Translations under genes and position numbers: made by a program | Notes under the pieces: generated by a model | What the model saw: the letters and a program-made list of their open reading frames with translations, nothing else | Database searches by the model: none | What the model was told of the DNA's origin: nothing | NCBI RefSeq assembly: GCF_007833355.1 | Contig: NZ_CP020914.1 | Coordinates: forward strand, 172,047-236,046 | DNA length: 64,000 bases | Reading direction: 5' to 3' | Source of the DNA: Denitratisoma sp. DHT3 | GTDB taxonomy: Bacteria > Pseudomonadota > Gammaproteobacteria > Burkholderiales > Rhodocyclaceae | Shown: one piece after another, positions 45,500 through 54,028 of the stretch | How the letters are laid out: each line of letters begins with the position of its first letter | Position numbering within the stretch: the first letter of the stretch is position 1

Positions 45500-45979
45500 A
45501 TGTGGAACCCGTTTAGTAAGCGCGCAGACATCCCAAGGCTCGGGGATCTGACTAAGGAAAGCATTACTGAGCTTGAACGCTTCATCGGAAGTGGGATCTA
45601 TTTCGAAAAGGCCATGCTCGCCGCAATCCCAGTCGCGGCCGTTCTGCAGGGCTTGACGACGTTATCAAGAGGCCAGCCGCACAATACGATTACCAATTAC
45701 TACTCCATAGCCCAGCATGTCTTCTTGAAGGACGAAAAAGCGACTCAAGCAGTTGAAACGTTTGTTGATGCCCTCCGTGCTGATATTGCGAGACTGTCAG
45801 CACCCAATTGGCTTCCGTGGGCCTTAGCCGATGAAGTTTTCGCGGGCGTATTCGGACTGGATAAGCAACTAATGACCCAAAGTGGCAATGACGAACACGC
45901 TGAAGCCTCTGTCAAGAGCTATGGCATCGCGACAGCGTGCTTCAGCATCTACAACCAAGTTATCCATTACAAGCTCTGA
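45500..45979 (+). CDS. Hypothetical protein, second integron cassette
   Basis: A 159-residue protein of unknown function (MWNPFSKRADIPRLGDLTKE). Helix-rich and without a clear signal peptide or membrane anchor. No attC separates it from the broken gene upstream, so both ride in one cassette of about 960 bases, or an attC has been lost. It ends 16 bases before attC2, which supports it as the true cassette gene. Confidence 0.6.
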   Translation: MWNPFSKRADIPRLGDLTKESITELERFIGSGIYFEKAMLAAIPVAAVLQGLTTLSRGQPHNTITNYYSIAQHVFLKDEKATQAVETFVDALRADIARLSAPNWLPWALADEVFAGVFGLDKQLMTQSGNDEHAEASVKSYGIATACFSIYNQVIHYKL

Positions 45980-45995
45980 GTAGTAATACTGTGAG

Positions 45996-46091
45996 GTCCA
46001 ACCCCTCGGTCAACCGGACCGCCTGCAAGCTGTGCTTGCAGGTTCCCCCCGCGCTTCGCGCTCCGGCGGTCGGTTACCTCAAACGTTGGGC
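45996..46091 (+). other. attC site 2
   Basis: A 96-bp attC: R'' GTCCAAC (45996-46002) and R' GTTGGGC (46085-46091), pairing with one G-T. Internal inverted repeats CTGCAAGC/GCTTGCAG and GCGC-TTC-GCGC form the folded arms. Longer and different in sequence from attC1 and attC3. Confidence 0.85.
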
Positions 46092-46108
46092 GCTTAGGAG
46101 GTCGTAGC

Positions 46109-46702
46109 TTGGAAACTCTGTTTCTGCAATTTCTCAGTGCACTCGTGGGCGGCTTGGTGGTCTATGTTTTCGGTATTCGAAAATTGTCCATTGAACTTCG
46201 GAACGCCTTTATCCAAAAGCAAATGTCCGAGTTCTACTCACCGATTGCCGGCTGCCGCAAACGCATAAGAGCAAAGAGCGAAGTGCGCGGGAAGGTATCT
46301 GCTGCGGCCAGTGAAGCCTGGGCGGAGCTATGTGCACCGTATTCTGAGACCAAGCAGCCCATGCTCAATCACGAAAAGCTGTACGCCCCGTACGGAAAGA
46401 TCATTGAGTACGACAACAACCAACTACGTGAAGAGCTGATACCCCTCTATCGCAAGATGCTCGACCTCTTCACTTATAAATACTGGCTCGCCGATGAAGA
46501 CACCCGCGCCCATTACCAAGAGTTTCTTGAGTTCATCGAAATTTGGGAGCGTTACCTCGCAGAGGCATTGCCCGGTGGCGTCTTGCGCAAACTTGGACAC
46601 ACCGAAGAGAACGTGCTCCCGTTCTACGAGCATGTCGAACGTAAGCTCTCTGCGCTCCAAGAAGAAATCAATGCCAAGAGCTTCTGGAAACTACGCCTAT
46701 GA
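46109..46702 (+). CDS. Hypothetical membrane-anchored protein, third integron cassette
   Basis: A 197-residue protein with an N-terminal membrane helix (LFLQFLSALVGGLVVYVFGI) and a helical, charged remainder (AFIQKQMSEFYSPIAGCRKR). The start is TTG at 46109, 7 bases after AGGAGG, and 18 bases inside the cassette boundary. I recall similar proteins among integron cassettes and in stress islands, without known function. It ends 8 bases before attC3. Confidence 0.65.
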   Translation: METLFLQFLSALVGGLVVYVFGIRKLSIELRNAFIQKQMSEFYSPIAGCRKRIRAKSEVRGKVSAAASEAWAELCAPYSETKQPMLNHEKLYAPYGKIIEYDNNQLREELIPLYRKMLDLFTYKYWLADEDTRAHYQEFLEFIEIWERYLAEALPGGVLRKLGHTEENVLPFYEHVERKLSALQEEINAKSFWKLRL

Positions 46703-46709
46703 CAATCGC

Positions 46710-46775
46710 GCCCAACCCGGCAGTCGAGCGGACCTGCGCGAAAAGCCGCGCAGGCCGGTTTGCTCCACGTTGAAC
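46710..46775 (+). other. attC site 3
   Basis: A 66-bp attC: R'' GCCCAAC (46710-46716) and R' GTTGAAC (46769-46775). The inner hairpin is the same as in attC1; the copies differ mainly in the right arm. It is the last recombination site of the array. Confidence 0.85.
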
Positions 46776-46845
46776 ATCTGCTTTTGCTAAGCGGCTACAG
46801 GCTGCTAAGGGTCGCAACCCGCCGGATAAATCCAGCAGGCCCGAT

Positions 46846-47340
46846 TCACCGAACCAACTCGCAAACAAACACCGGGATGTTGCGGTCGGTGCGGGCCTGG
46901 TATTCGTCGAAGGCGGGGTAGAGTGAGAGCAGGTGGGGCCAGAGGTCGCGCTTCTCGGCGTCGCTGACCTGGCGCGCGCGGTAGGTGCGGCGCTCGGCGC
47001 CGACCTGGATCTCCACTTCCGGATGGGCCTTGACGTTGTAATACCAGGTGGGATGGCTGTCGGCGCCGCCCTGGGAGGCGACGATCAGTTTCTTGTCGCC
47101 CAGGGGCAGGTGGATCAGGGCGATGCTGCGCGGCTTGCCTGACTTGGCGCCGGTGGTGGTGACCAGGCAGATCGGAAAGCCGCCGGGGAAAGTGTTCAGC
47201 CAGCGGCCTTTGCTGGCGCGATAGACCCAGACATTGATGCGGGTGAAGGTCTTGATGAACAGGCGGGTCAGGCCCTTGGCGTTTTCCGGATAGGGCTTCA
47301 GGTCCTCGCGGCGGGTCTTGACGTAGTCGTAGCGGATCAT
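46846..47340 (-). CDS. Deazaflavin (F420)-dependent nitroreductase-like protein
   Basis: A 164-residue split-beta-barrel protein of the Ddn/F420-dependent quinone reductase family. Evidence: FPICLVTTTGAKSGKPRSIA, KLIVASQGGADSHPTWYYNV and the tail YQARTDRNIPVFVCEL. Family members reduce quinones or nitro compounds with F420H2, and are mostly actinobacterial. With the LLM-class enzyme at 41570 it raises the question of F420 use. It is downstream of, and likely co-transcribed with, the enoyl-CoA hydratase gene. Confidence 0.82.
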   Translation of the reverse strand: MIRYDYVKTRREDLKPYPENAKGLTRLFIKTFTRINVWVYRASKGRWLNTFPGGFPICLVTTTGAKSGKPRSIALIHLPLGDKKLIVASQGGADSHPTWYYNVKAHPEVEIQVGAERRTYRARQVSDAEKRDLWPHLLSLYPAFDEYQARTDRNIPVFVCELVR

Positions 47341-47382
47341 GATTGGCTCTCTCGTGGTGGGGCCTATGCGCCTTATTTCGCC

Positions 47383-48201
47383 TTATTTGCCGACGTATTT
47401 CGGCGGGCGTTTTTCCTTGAAGGCCAGCATGCCTTCCTTCGCGTCCTGGGTGGAAAAGATCGGCCAGCCCAGCGTTTCCTCGCGGCGCAGCGCCTCGGCT
47501 TCGGGCAGGTCGTGCTGGTGTTCGCGCAGGGACTTGAGGATCGCCTGGACCGAGAGCGGCGCGTTTTCGCAAAGTTCGTCGGCGATCTTCAGTGCCGCCG
47601 CCAGGGCCTGGCCCTTGGGCACGACGCGGTTGATCAGGCCCCACTGCAGCGCCTCCTGGGCGCTGACGTGGCGGCCCAGCAGCAGCATTTCTGCGGCCAG
47701 GGCATAGGGGATCTGACGGCGCAGGCGGATGGTGGAGCCGCCCAGGGGGAAGAGGCCGCGCTTGCATTCGGTGATGCCGAACACCGCGTCCTCCGCCGCG
47801 ACGCGGATGTCGGTGCCTTGCAGGATCTCCGTGCCGCCGGCCAGCGCATAGCCTTCGACGGCGAGGATCACGGGTTTCTGCGGCTGGTTGTGGCGCAGCA
47901 GTGCCTGCCAGTGCAGATCGGGGATCGACTTCATCAGCGCCTGGATCTCGCCGGCGTCGGCGTCGCCGCTGGGGCCGGACTTCAGATCCATGCCGGCGCA
48001 GAAGGTGTCGCCCTTGCCGGTGAGGATCGCGCAATAGAGTTCGGGGTCCGCGTCCAGGCGGCGCCAGGCGCGGTACATGCCGACGATCATGGCGCTGGAA
48101 AGGGCGTTCTTGGCCTCGGGCCGGTTGAGCGTGACCACCATGACGTGGCCCTGTTGCTCGATGGTGCAGTTGGGGGTGCTGATGTCGAGCGCCTCGAACA
48201 T
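47383..48201 (-). CDS. Enoyl-CoA hydratase/isomerase family protein
   Basis: A 272-residue crotonase. Segments TFCAGMDLKSG, AVEGYALAGGTEILQGTDIR and GITECKRGLFPLGGS carry the oxyanion hole and glutamates. Strong similarity to the hydratase at 17149 (shared GSTxRLRRQIPY) marks them as paralogues. ATG at 48201 follows CAGGAGGCATTC; the frame stays open upstream. It is divergent from maeB and co-oriented with the F420-type protein. Confidence 0.9.
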   Translation of the reverse strand: MFEALDISTPNCTIEQQGHVMVVTLNRPEAKNALSSAMIVGMYRAWRRLDADPELYCAILTGKGDTFCAGMDLKSGPSGDADAGEIQALMKSIPDLHWQALLRHNQPQKPVILAVEGYALAGGTEILQGTDIRVAAEDAVFGITECKRGLFPLGGSTIRLRRQIPYALAAEMLLLGRHVSAQEALQWGLINRVVPKGQALAAALKIADELCENAPLSVQAILKSLREHQHDLPEAEALRREETLGWPIFSTQDAKEGMLAFKEKRPPKYVGK

Positions 48202-48498
48202 GAATGCCTCCTGATCCAAATCCAAAAGTTCGATGTTGTGCGATGCGTGTGAAGACGCGCAGTTTGTCATGAGGCTGGAGGTCGCACCGCGATGGCAGAC
48301 GGCAAGTTGCCCATTACGGGTAGAAATTCCCCTTCCGGCGTCCATGGGGCGGCTGCCCCCGCAGATGCGCCATGAAATGCGAACAAGGACCCTCCGGGCC
48401 GGCGAACTGGCAGGGGCTGTCAAATGGGTTCGGCTGGACCCGCCCCTTGGGGCTAAAATAGCCGGCTAATCTTCCAAGAACAACTACATCGATTCGCC

Positions 48499-50775
48499 AT
48501 GGATGACCAGATTCGCGCCGCCGCCCTCGAGTATCACCTGAAGCCCAAGCCCGGCAAGATTGCCGTCACGCCCATCAAGCCGCTGGCGACCCAGGGCGAT
48601 CTTTCCCTGGCTTACTCTCCGGGTGTCGCGGCGGCCTGCGACGAGATCGTCGCCGATCCGGCGAATGCCTACAAATACACCTCGCGCGGCAATCTGGTGG
48701 CGGTGATCACCAACGGCACCGCCGTGCTGGGCCTTGGCAACATCGGCGCCCTGGCCGGCAAGCCGGTGATGGAAGGCAAGGGCGTGCTGTTCAAGAAGTT
48801 CGCCGGCGTCGATGTGTTCGACATCGAGGTCAACGAGCTCGACCCGGACAAGCTGGTGGACATCATCGCCGCGCTGGAACCCACGTTCGGCGGCATCAAC
48901 CTGGAGGACATCAAGGCGCCGGAGTGCTTCTACATCGAGCAGAAGCTCAAGGAGCGGCTGAATATCCCGGTCTTCCACGACGACCAGCACGGCACCGCGA
49001 TCATCGCCAGCGCCGCCGTGATCAACGGCCTCAAGCTGGTGGGCAAGGACATCGGCCAGGTGAAGCTGGTCTGCTCCGGCGCCGGCGCGGCCGCCATCGC
49101 CTGCCTGGACCTGATGGTGAGCCTGGGGCTGAACCCGAAGAACGTCCATATCGTCGACAGCAAGGGCGTGGTCCATGTCGGCCGCGACGCCAGGCTGGAC
49201 CCCTCCAAGGCACGCTACGCCCAGGAGACCACGGCGCGCACCCTGGGCGACATCATGCCCGGTGCCGACGTGTTCCTCGGCCTGTCCGCCGCCGGCGTGC
49301 TGAAGCCGGAGATGGTCAAGGGCATGGCGCCGAACCCCATCATCCTGGCGATGGCCAATCCGGTGCCCGAGATCCTGCCGGAGCAGGCCAAGGCGGTGCG
49401 TCCCGACGCGATCATCGGCACCGGCCGTTCCGACTACCCCAACCAGGTCAATAACGTCCTCTGCTTCCCCTTCATCTTCCGCGGCGCGCTGGACGTCGGC
49501 GCCACCTCGATCACCGACGAGATGAAGGCCGCCTGCGTGCGCGCCATCGCCGACCTGGCCCATGCCGAGCAGTCCGACCTGGTGAGCGCCGCCTACGCCG
49601 CCGAGGAAATCAAGTTCGGCCCCGAGTATCTGATCCCGAAGCCCTTCGATCCGCGCCTGATCGTCAAGATCGCCCCGGCCGTGGCCGAGGCGGCGATGGC
49701 CTCGGGTGTGGCGACGCGGCCCATCGCCGACATGGATGCCTATCGCCAGCAGTTGAACGAATTCGTCTATCACTCGGGGCTGGTGATGAAGCCGGTGTTC
49801 GCCGCGGCGAAGAAGAATCCGGGCCGCATCGTCTTCTGCGAGGGCGAGGACGAGCGCGTGCTGCGGGCCGTGCAGACCGTGGTGGACGAGGGGCTGGCCA
49901 AGCCGATCCTGATCGGCCGGCCCGAGGTGGTGGAAATGCGCATCGCCAAGGCGGGTCTGCGCCTTCGCGCCGGCCAGCATTTCGGCCTGGTGAATCCGGA
50001 TTCCGATTCCCGCTACAAGGAGCTGTGGCAGGACTATTACGAGATCATGAAGCGCAAGGGCGTCGGCCCCGAATACGCCAAGCGCGAGATGCGCCGGCGC
50101 ACCACCCTGATCGGCGCCATGCTGGTCAAGCACGGCTATGCGGACGGGCTGCTGTGCGGCACCTTCGGCAAGTATTCCCAGCACCTGCGCTACATCGACA
50201 GCGTGATCGGCCAGCAGCCCGGCATTGGCAGCTACTACACGCTGAACATGCTGATCCTGCCCAATCGCACCCTGTTCATCGGCGACACCTACGTCAATTA
50301 CGACCCCAGCGCCGAGCAGCTGGCCGAGATGACCCTGCTGGCGGCCGAGGAGGTGCGGCGCTTCGGCATCGCGCCCAAGGTGGCGCTGCTGTCCCATTCC
50401 AGCTTCGGCACCGACGACACGCCCACCGCGATCAAGATGCGCCGCGCCCTGGAACTGGTCCAGGAGCGGGCGCCGCAACTGGAAGTGGAAGGAGAGATGC
50501 ACGGCGACGCGGCCCTGTCCGAAACCATCCGCGGCCAAGTTTTTCCCCATTCCCGCCTGCAGGGGCCGGCCAATCTGCTGATCATGCCCACCCTGGACGC
50601 CGCCAACATCGCCTTCAACCTGCTCAAGACGGCGGCGGGCGACGGCCTCACCGTGGGGCCGATGCTGCTGGGCGCCGCCCGTCCGGTGCACGTCCTGACG
50701 CCCACCGCGACGGTGCGGCGCATCGTCAACGTGGCCGCGCTGCTGTCGGTCGAGGCCGCCCACGAACGGGGTTGA
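48499..50775 (+). CDS. maeB: NADP-dependent malic enzyme with phosphotransacetylase-like domain
   Basis: A 758-residue fusion. Residues 1-430 are the malic enzyme: [47 protein letters not shown] and [12 protein letters not shown] bind malate, metal and NADP. Residues from about 430 to the end are a phosphate-acetyltransferase-like domain ([34 protein letters not shown]), usually regulatory and responsive to acetyl-CoA. The enzyme converts malate to pyruvate, CO2 and NADPH, useful when growth substrates yield acetyl-CoA. Confidence 0.95.
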   Translation: MDDQIRAAALEYHLKPKPGKIAVTPIKPLATQGDLSLAYSPGVAAACDEIVADPANAYKYTSRGNLVAVITNGTAVLGLGNIGALAGKPVMEGKGVLFKKFAGVDVFDIEVNELDPDKLVDIIAALEPTFGGINLEDIKAPECFYIEQKLKERLNIPVFHDDQHGTAIIASAAVINGLKLVGKDIGQVKLVCSGAGAAAIACLDLMVSLGLNPKNVHIVDSKGVVHVGRDARLDPSKARYAQETTARTLGDIMPGADVFLGLSAAGVLKPEMVKGMAPNPIILAMANPVPEILPEQAKAVRPDAIIGTGRSDYPNQVNNVLCFPFIFRGALDVGATSITDEMKAACVRAIADLAHAEQSDLVSAAYAAEEIKFGPEYLIPKPFDPRLIVKIAPAVAEAAMASGVATRPIADMDAYRQQLNEFVYHSGLVMKPVFAAAKKNPGRIVFCEGEDERVLRAVQTVVDEGLAKPILIGRPEVVEMRIAKAGLRLRAGQHFGLVNPDSDSRYKELWQDYYEIMKRKGVGPEYAKREMRRRTTLIGAMLVKHGYADGLLCGTFGKYSQHLRYIDSVIGQQPGIGSYYTLNMLILPNRTLFIGDTYVNYDPSAEQLAEMTLLAAEEVRRFGIAPKVALLSHSSFGTDDTPTAIKMRRALELVQERAPQLEVEGEMHGDAALSETIRGQVFPHSRLQGPANLLIMPTLDAANIAFNLLKTAAGDGLTVGPMLLGAARPVHVLTPTATVRRIVNVAALLSVEAAHERG

Positions 50776-50779
50776 TCCG

Positions 50780-51802
50780 ATGCGCGCGCCTCCGCCCGGA
50801 ACCGCACTGGTCCTCGGCGGAGGGGGTGCCCGGGCCGCGTATCAGGCCGGGGCGCTGAAAGCCCTGTGCGAGTTGCTGCCGGCCTCGGAGCGGAACCCTT
50901 TTCCCCTGATCTGCGCGGTCTCCGGCGGCGCCATCAACGGCGCGTTGCTGGCGGCCGGTGCCGTCGGCTTCGCGCAGGCGGTGGAAAAACTGCTGGCGTT
51001 CTGGCGGGGATTGGCTCCCGCCAAGGTTTGGCAAGGGACCGGCCGCTGGCGCCGTTGGCAGTCCCGCGGCGCGGCCGCGCCGCTCGATGGCGCGCCCCTG
51101 CGACAGCTCCTGGAGCGGGAAATCGATTTCGCCGCCATCGCCGCCGCCATCGACGAGCGCCAACTGCTGGGTGCGAGCCTCGACTGTTTCGGCCTGGCCT
51201 CGGGCCAGACCGTCAGTTTCTTCCAGGGGCGTGCCGACCTCGACCCCTGGTGCGCGGAAGGCGTGGTGGCCGCCCACGTGCGGCTGGGCGTCGACCACGT
51301 GCTCGCCTCCTGCGCGCTGCCGCTGCTGTTCGAGCCGGTGCGCCTGCACCGGGAATACTTCGCCGATGGCGCAACGGGTGCGTGGGGGCGCGCGGCTCCG
51401 CTGCTGGCCGCCCGCCAGTTGGGTGCCCGGCGCATCCTGCGGATCGACGCGGAGGTCGCCCCCCAGCCCGGCGAACGCACGGGACAGATCGTTGCGCCCG
51501 GATTTTCCGGGATCATGGGACATTTTCTGGCGCGGCTTCATCAGGATGCGGCGGCGTGCAACGCCAGCGTGCCGACGCTGACCCTGACGCCTTCGCGCGA
51601 TCCGGCGCTGCTGGCCGTCCCGCATGTATCGGCGATGCCGTCCTTTTCCGGCTGGTCGTCCGGCTCCGGGGCGCGACTGGCGAGCTACCTGCTGTTTGGT
51701 GGCGACTATGGCGCGGACCTGATCGAGCTGGGCTATCGCGACACCCTCGCCCGACAGGCGGAATTGCGGCAGTTTTTCCTCGATTCTTCAGTATCGGCTT
51801 GA
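50780..51802 (+). CDS. Patatin-like phospholipase
   Basis: A 340-residue patatin-fold hydrolase. The glycine-rich oxyanion loop is LGGGGARAAYQAG, the nucleophile S48 lies in AVSGGAING, and D196 in FADGATG completes the dyad. The nucleophile elbow is A-V-S-G-G rather than the common G-x-S-x-G. No signal peptide. It begins 4 bases after maeB and is probably co-transcribed. It likely acts on acyl esters or phospholipids; substrate unknown. Confidence 0.85.
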   Translation: MRAPPPGTALVLGGGGARAAYQAGALKALCELLPASERNPFPLICAVSGGAINGALLAAGAVGFAQAVEKLLAFWRGLAPAKVWQGTGRWRRWQSRGAAAPLDGAPLRQLLEREIDFAAIAAAIDERQLLGASLDCFGLASGQTVSFFQGRADLDPWCAEGVVAAHVRLGVDHVLASCALPLLFEPVRLHREYFADGATGAWGRAAPLLAARQLGARRILRIDAEVAPQPGERTGQIVAPGFSGIMGHFLARLHQDAAACNASVPTLTLTPSRDPALLAVPHVSAMPSFSGWSSGSGARLASYLLFGGDYGADLIELGYRDTLARQAELRQFFLDSSVSA

Positions 51803-51853
51803 GGTTGGGGTGCTATCTACCTAATTTCCCGATGAAATTTGTAACAGACCCGT

Positions 51854-51882
51854 TTGTGATTTCGGGGTAGGTTTGCTAAACT
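51854..51882 (+). promoter_or_regulatory. Putative promoter of the PBP7-type endopeptidase gene
   Basis: -35 TTGTGA (51854-51859), 17-bp spacer, -10 TAAACT (51877-51882), 29 bases before the ATG. Four of six consensus bases in each box. Confidence 0.5.
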
Positions 51883-51911
51883 CCGGCCGACGCGCTTTGT
51901 GGAGAGCTTCA

Positions 51912-52925
51912 ATGAAAAAAACCGTGATTTCCCTGGCCGTCTCGATCGGCCTGGCGATGGGCATGGTCAGCGGCGAGGCCCTGGCCACCACGCACAAGAA
52001 AAAGCCGGTTGCCGCCAAGAAGCAGGTGCGCGCCCAGGCGGCGAAAAAAGCGTCTCCTGCCCATCGCGCCCGCCAGTCCGCGTCCCTCGACGAAGCCCAG
52101 CATCTGGTGCTGGGCTCCGCTGCCGCGCTGGTGCAGGACCAGACCACGGGTGCGATTCTGTTCGAGAAGAATGCCGGCGCCGTGGTGCCCATCGCCTCGA
52201 TCACCAAGCTGATGACCGCGATGGTGGCCCTGGACGCCAAGCCGGGCCTGGAAGAGACCCTGAGCATCGGCGACGACGACGTGGATACCTTGAAGGGCAC
52301 CCACTCCCGCCTCAGGGTGGGCACCGAACTGAGCCGCGAGAACATGCTGCGGCTGGCCCTGATGTCCTCGGAGAACCGCGCCGCATCGGCTCTTTCCCGC
52401 CACTATCCGGGCGGACGCGCCGCCTTCGTCGCGGCGATGAACCGCAAGGCCCAGGCGCTGGGGCTGACCGACACCCATTTCGAGGACCCGACCGGTCTCA
52501 CCGCCGCCAATGTCTCCAGCGCCCGCGACCTCACCAAGATGGTGGCCGCGGCCCACCAGTATCCGCTGATCCGCGAGTTCTCCACCACTTCCGAATATCA
52601 GGTGCCGCTGGGGCGCCGCACCGAGACCTTCCGCAACACCAACATGCTGGTGCGCACCGGCAACTGGGACATCGGTCTGTCCAAGACCGGCTTCATCAAC
52701 GAAGCCGGGCGCTGCCTGGTGATGCAGGCCTGGCTCAACAACAAGCCGACGATCATCGTGCTGCTCGACTCCTGGGGAAAATTCACCCGGATCGGCGACG
52801 CCAACCGCATCAAACGCTGGATCGAGAGCGCGTCACTGAACGCACGGCCCTCGGCTGGCCTCAGGATCTCCACCCAGCAGCGTCCTGAGAGTGCGTCCCT
52901 GAATGCGAGGTCCTCGGCTGGCTGA
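51912..52925 (+). CDS. pbpG: D-alanyl-D-alanine endopeptidase (PBP7-like)
   Basis: A 337-residue periplasmic penicillin-binding protein that cleaves peptidoglycan crosslinks. Signal peptide MKKTVISLAVSIGLAMGM, a Lys/Ala-rich linker, then the motifs S96-x-x-K99 (SITK), S153-E-N155 and K258-T-G. The last 45 residues are unusual: a 12-residue unit ESASLNARxSAG occurs twice. ATG at 51912 gives the signal peptide; an in-frame ATG at 51873 adds an unlikely extension. The gene has its own promoter and terminator. Confidence 0.92.
   Translation: MKKTVISLAVSIGLAMGMVSGEALATTHKKKPVAAKKQVRAQAAKKASPAHRARQSASLDEAQHLVLGSAAALVQDQTTGAILFEKNAGAVVPIASITKLMTAMVALDAKPGLEETLSIGDDDVDTLKGTHSRLRVGTELSRENMLRLALMSSENRAASALSRHYPGGRAAFVAAMNRKAQALGLTDTHFEDPTGLTAANVSSARDLTKMVAAAHQYPLIREFSTTSEYQVPLGRRTETFRNTNMLVRTGNWDIGLSKTGFINEAGRCLVMQAWLNNKPTIIVLLDSWGKFTRIGDANRIKRWIESASLNARPSAGLRISTQQRPESASLNARSSAG
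52824..52922. repeat. Duplicated 36-bp unit in the 3' end of pbpG
   Basis: Two imperfect 36-bp copies at 52824-52859 and 52887-52922, 63 bp apart and in the same frame, encode ESASLNARxSAG twice. The second copy ends one codon before the stop. Confidence 0.75.
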
Positions 52926-52946
52926 CGACTGGAAGCCCCCTCGCAC

Positions 52947-52970
52947 AGCCGGCGCAAGCCGGCTTTTTAT
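52947..52970 (+). terminator. Terminator of pbpG
   Basis: Perfect 7-bp stem AGCCGGC/GCCGGCT with a GCAA tetraloop, followed by TTTTAT. Confidence 0.85.
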
Positions 52971-53089
52971 TCTGAAAACCGCGCTTCCTTGACAGAGCTT
53001 TTCCGCCGCGCCGCCTTTCCCACGATGGGGAAAAGCGGCACGCGGCGCCAGCCGCAACCTATCGGTGCCGCTACAGCGTTCCCCGTGAT

Positions 53090-53133
53090 ATCGAGCGCAG
53101 CGAGCCATATCGACCCCGCCGAAGGGGGGAGCC
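53090..53133. repeat. Dispersed intergenic repeat element, copy between pbpG and the IclR gene
   Basis: Starts ATCGAGCGCAGCGAGCCA, then a CCCCGCCGAAGGGGGG palindrome, matching the first two thirds of the copies at 24841 and 39857. Confidence 0.6.
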
Positions 53134-53154
53134 AACACCAACACAGGGGCGAAC

Positions 53155-53931
53155 CTAGCTGCGCGGCGAGTAGCCGATGGTGGCCGAAAGGGCGCTGGCG
53201 GTTTCCCGCAGGATGGCGCTCCATGAATCGTTGTAGCGGTCGGCCGGGGCGGAGACCGACAGACCCGCCACCAGTTCGCCCGTGTCGTCCCGCACCGGCG
53301 CGGCCACGCAGCGCAGCCCCACTTCGATTTCCTCGTTGTCGAAGGCCACGCCGTGGCGGCGCACCCGCGCCAGTTCCTTTTCCAGGGCGACGATGTTGGT
53401 GATGGAACTGGACGTGCGGCCCGGCAGGCCGGTGCGGCGGGCATACTCGCGTACCGATTCGGCGCTGCCCTCGGCCAGGTAGAGCTTGCCCACCGCCGTG
53501 ACGTGGAGTGGGGCGCGGGCGCCCACCAGGTGCACCACCCGCACCGAGGAGCGGCCGCTGGAGGTGCGCTCCACATAGACGATCTCGTCGCCCTGGCGCA
53601 CGCCCAGATTGATGCTTTCGCCCAGGCGCTGGTGCAGCTGCTGCATCAGCGGCATCGCCGAGTCGCGGATGTTGATGCGGGATTTGACGATGTTGCCCAA
53701 TTCCAGCAGCCGTATGCCGAGCCGGTAGGTGCCCGGCTCGACCCGCTCGACGAAACCGGCGGCGGCCATCGCGGCCAGGATGCGGTGGGCGGTGGACGGG
53801 TGGAGTTCGGTTTCCAGTGCCAGTTGCTTCAGGCTGATCGGGTCGTGGTGGTAGGAGAGGGTGTCGAGCAGTTTCATCATGCGCTCGATGACTTGGATCC
53901 CCCCCCTGGATTCTGCTGCTGCTGACGCCAT
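53155..53931 (-). CDS. IclR family transcriptional regulator
   Basis: A 258-residue regulator. The N-terminal winged helix (LKQLALETELHPSTAHRILA) is followed by the IclR effector domain with RQGDEIVYVERTSSGRSSVR, HVTAVGKLYLA and EVGLRCVAAPVRDDTGELVA. Members typically respond to aromatic or carboxylic acid metabolites. It stands alone between pbpG and a cation antiporter gene on the same strand, so its target is unclear. Confidence 0.9.
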   Translation of the reverse strand: MASAAAESRGGIQVIERMMKLLDTLSYHHDPISLKQLALETELHPSTAHRILAAMAAAGFVERVEPGTYRLGIRLLELGNIVKSRINIRDSAMPLMQQLHQRLGESINLGVRQGDEIVYVERTSSGRSSVRVVHLVGARAPLHVTAVGKLYLAEGSAESVREYARRTGLPGRTSSSITNIVALEKELARVRRHGVAFDNEEIEVGLRCVAAPVRDDTGELVAGLSVSAPADRYNDSWSAILRETASALSATIGYSPRS

Positions 53932-54028
53932 ATTCGCTCCCGGCCCTTGATGCCGGAATACTACTACAGGCCCTGGCGCGGCCTCGCCGGGCGTGCCGAG
54001 GCGATGAGCACCCTCAACGGGGTCTGCC

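Larger units (their letters stand above)
44650..46775 (+). mobile_element. Integron cassette array without integrase (CALIN)
   Basis: Four core sites of form GTTRRRY at 44650 (GTTGGGC), 45128 (GTTGGGC), 46085 (GTTGGGC) and 46769 (GTTGAAC) bound three cassettes. Three of the sites close a full attC structure with RYYYAAC partners. All cassette genes are on the plus strand and the DNA is lower in GC than its surroundings. No tyrosine recombinase of the IntI type is seen anywhere in the window, so this is a cluster of attC sites lacking an integrase, or the far end of a larger array. Confidence 0.85.
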
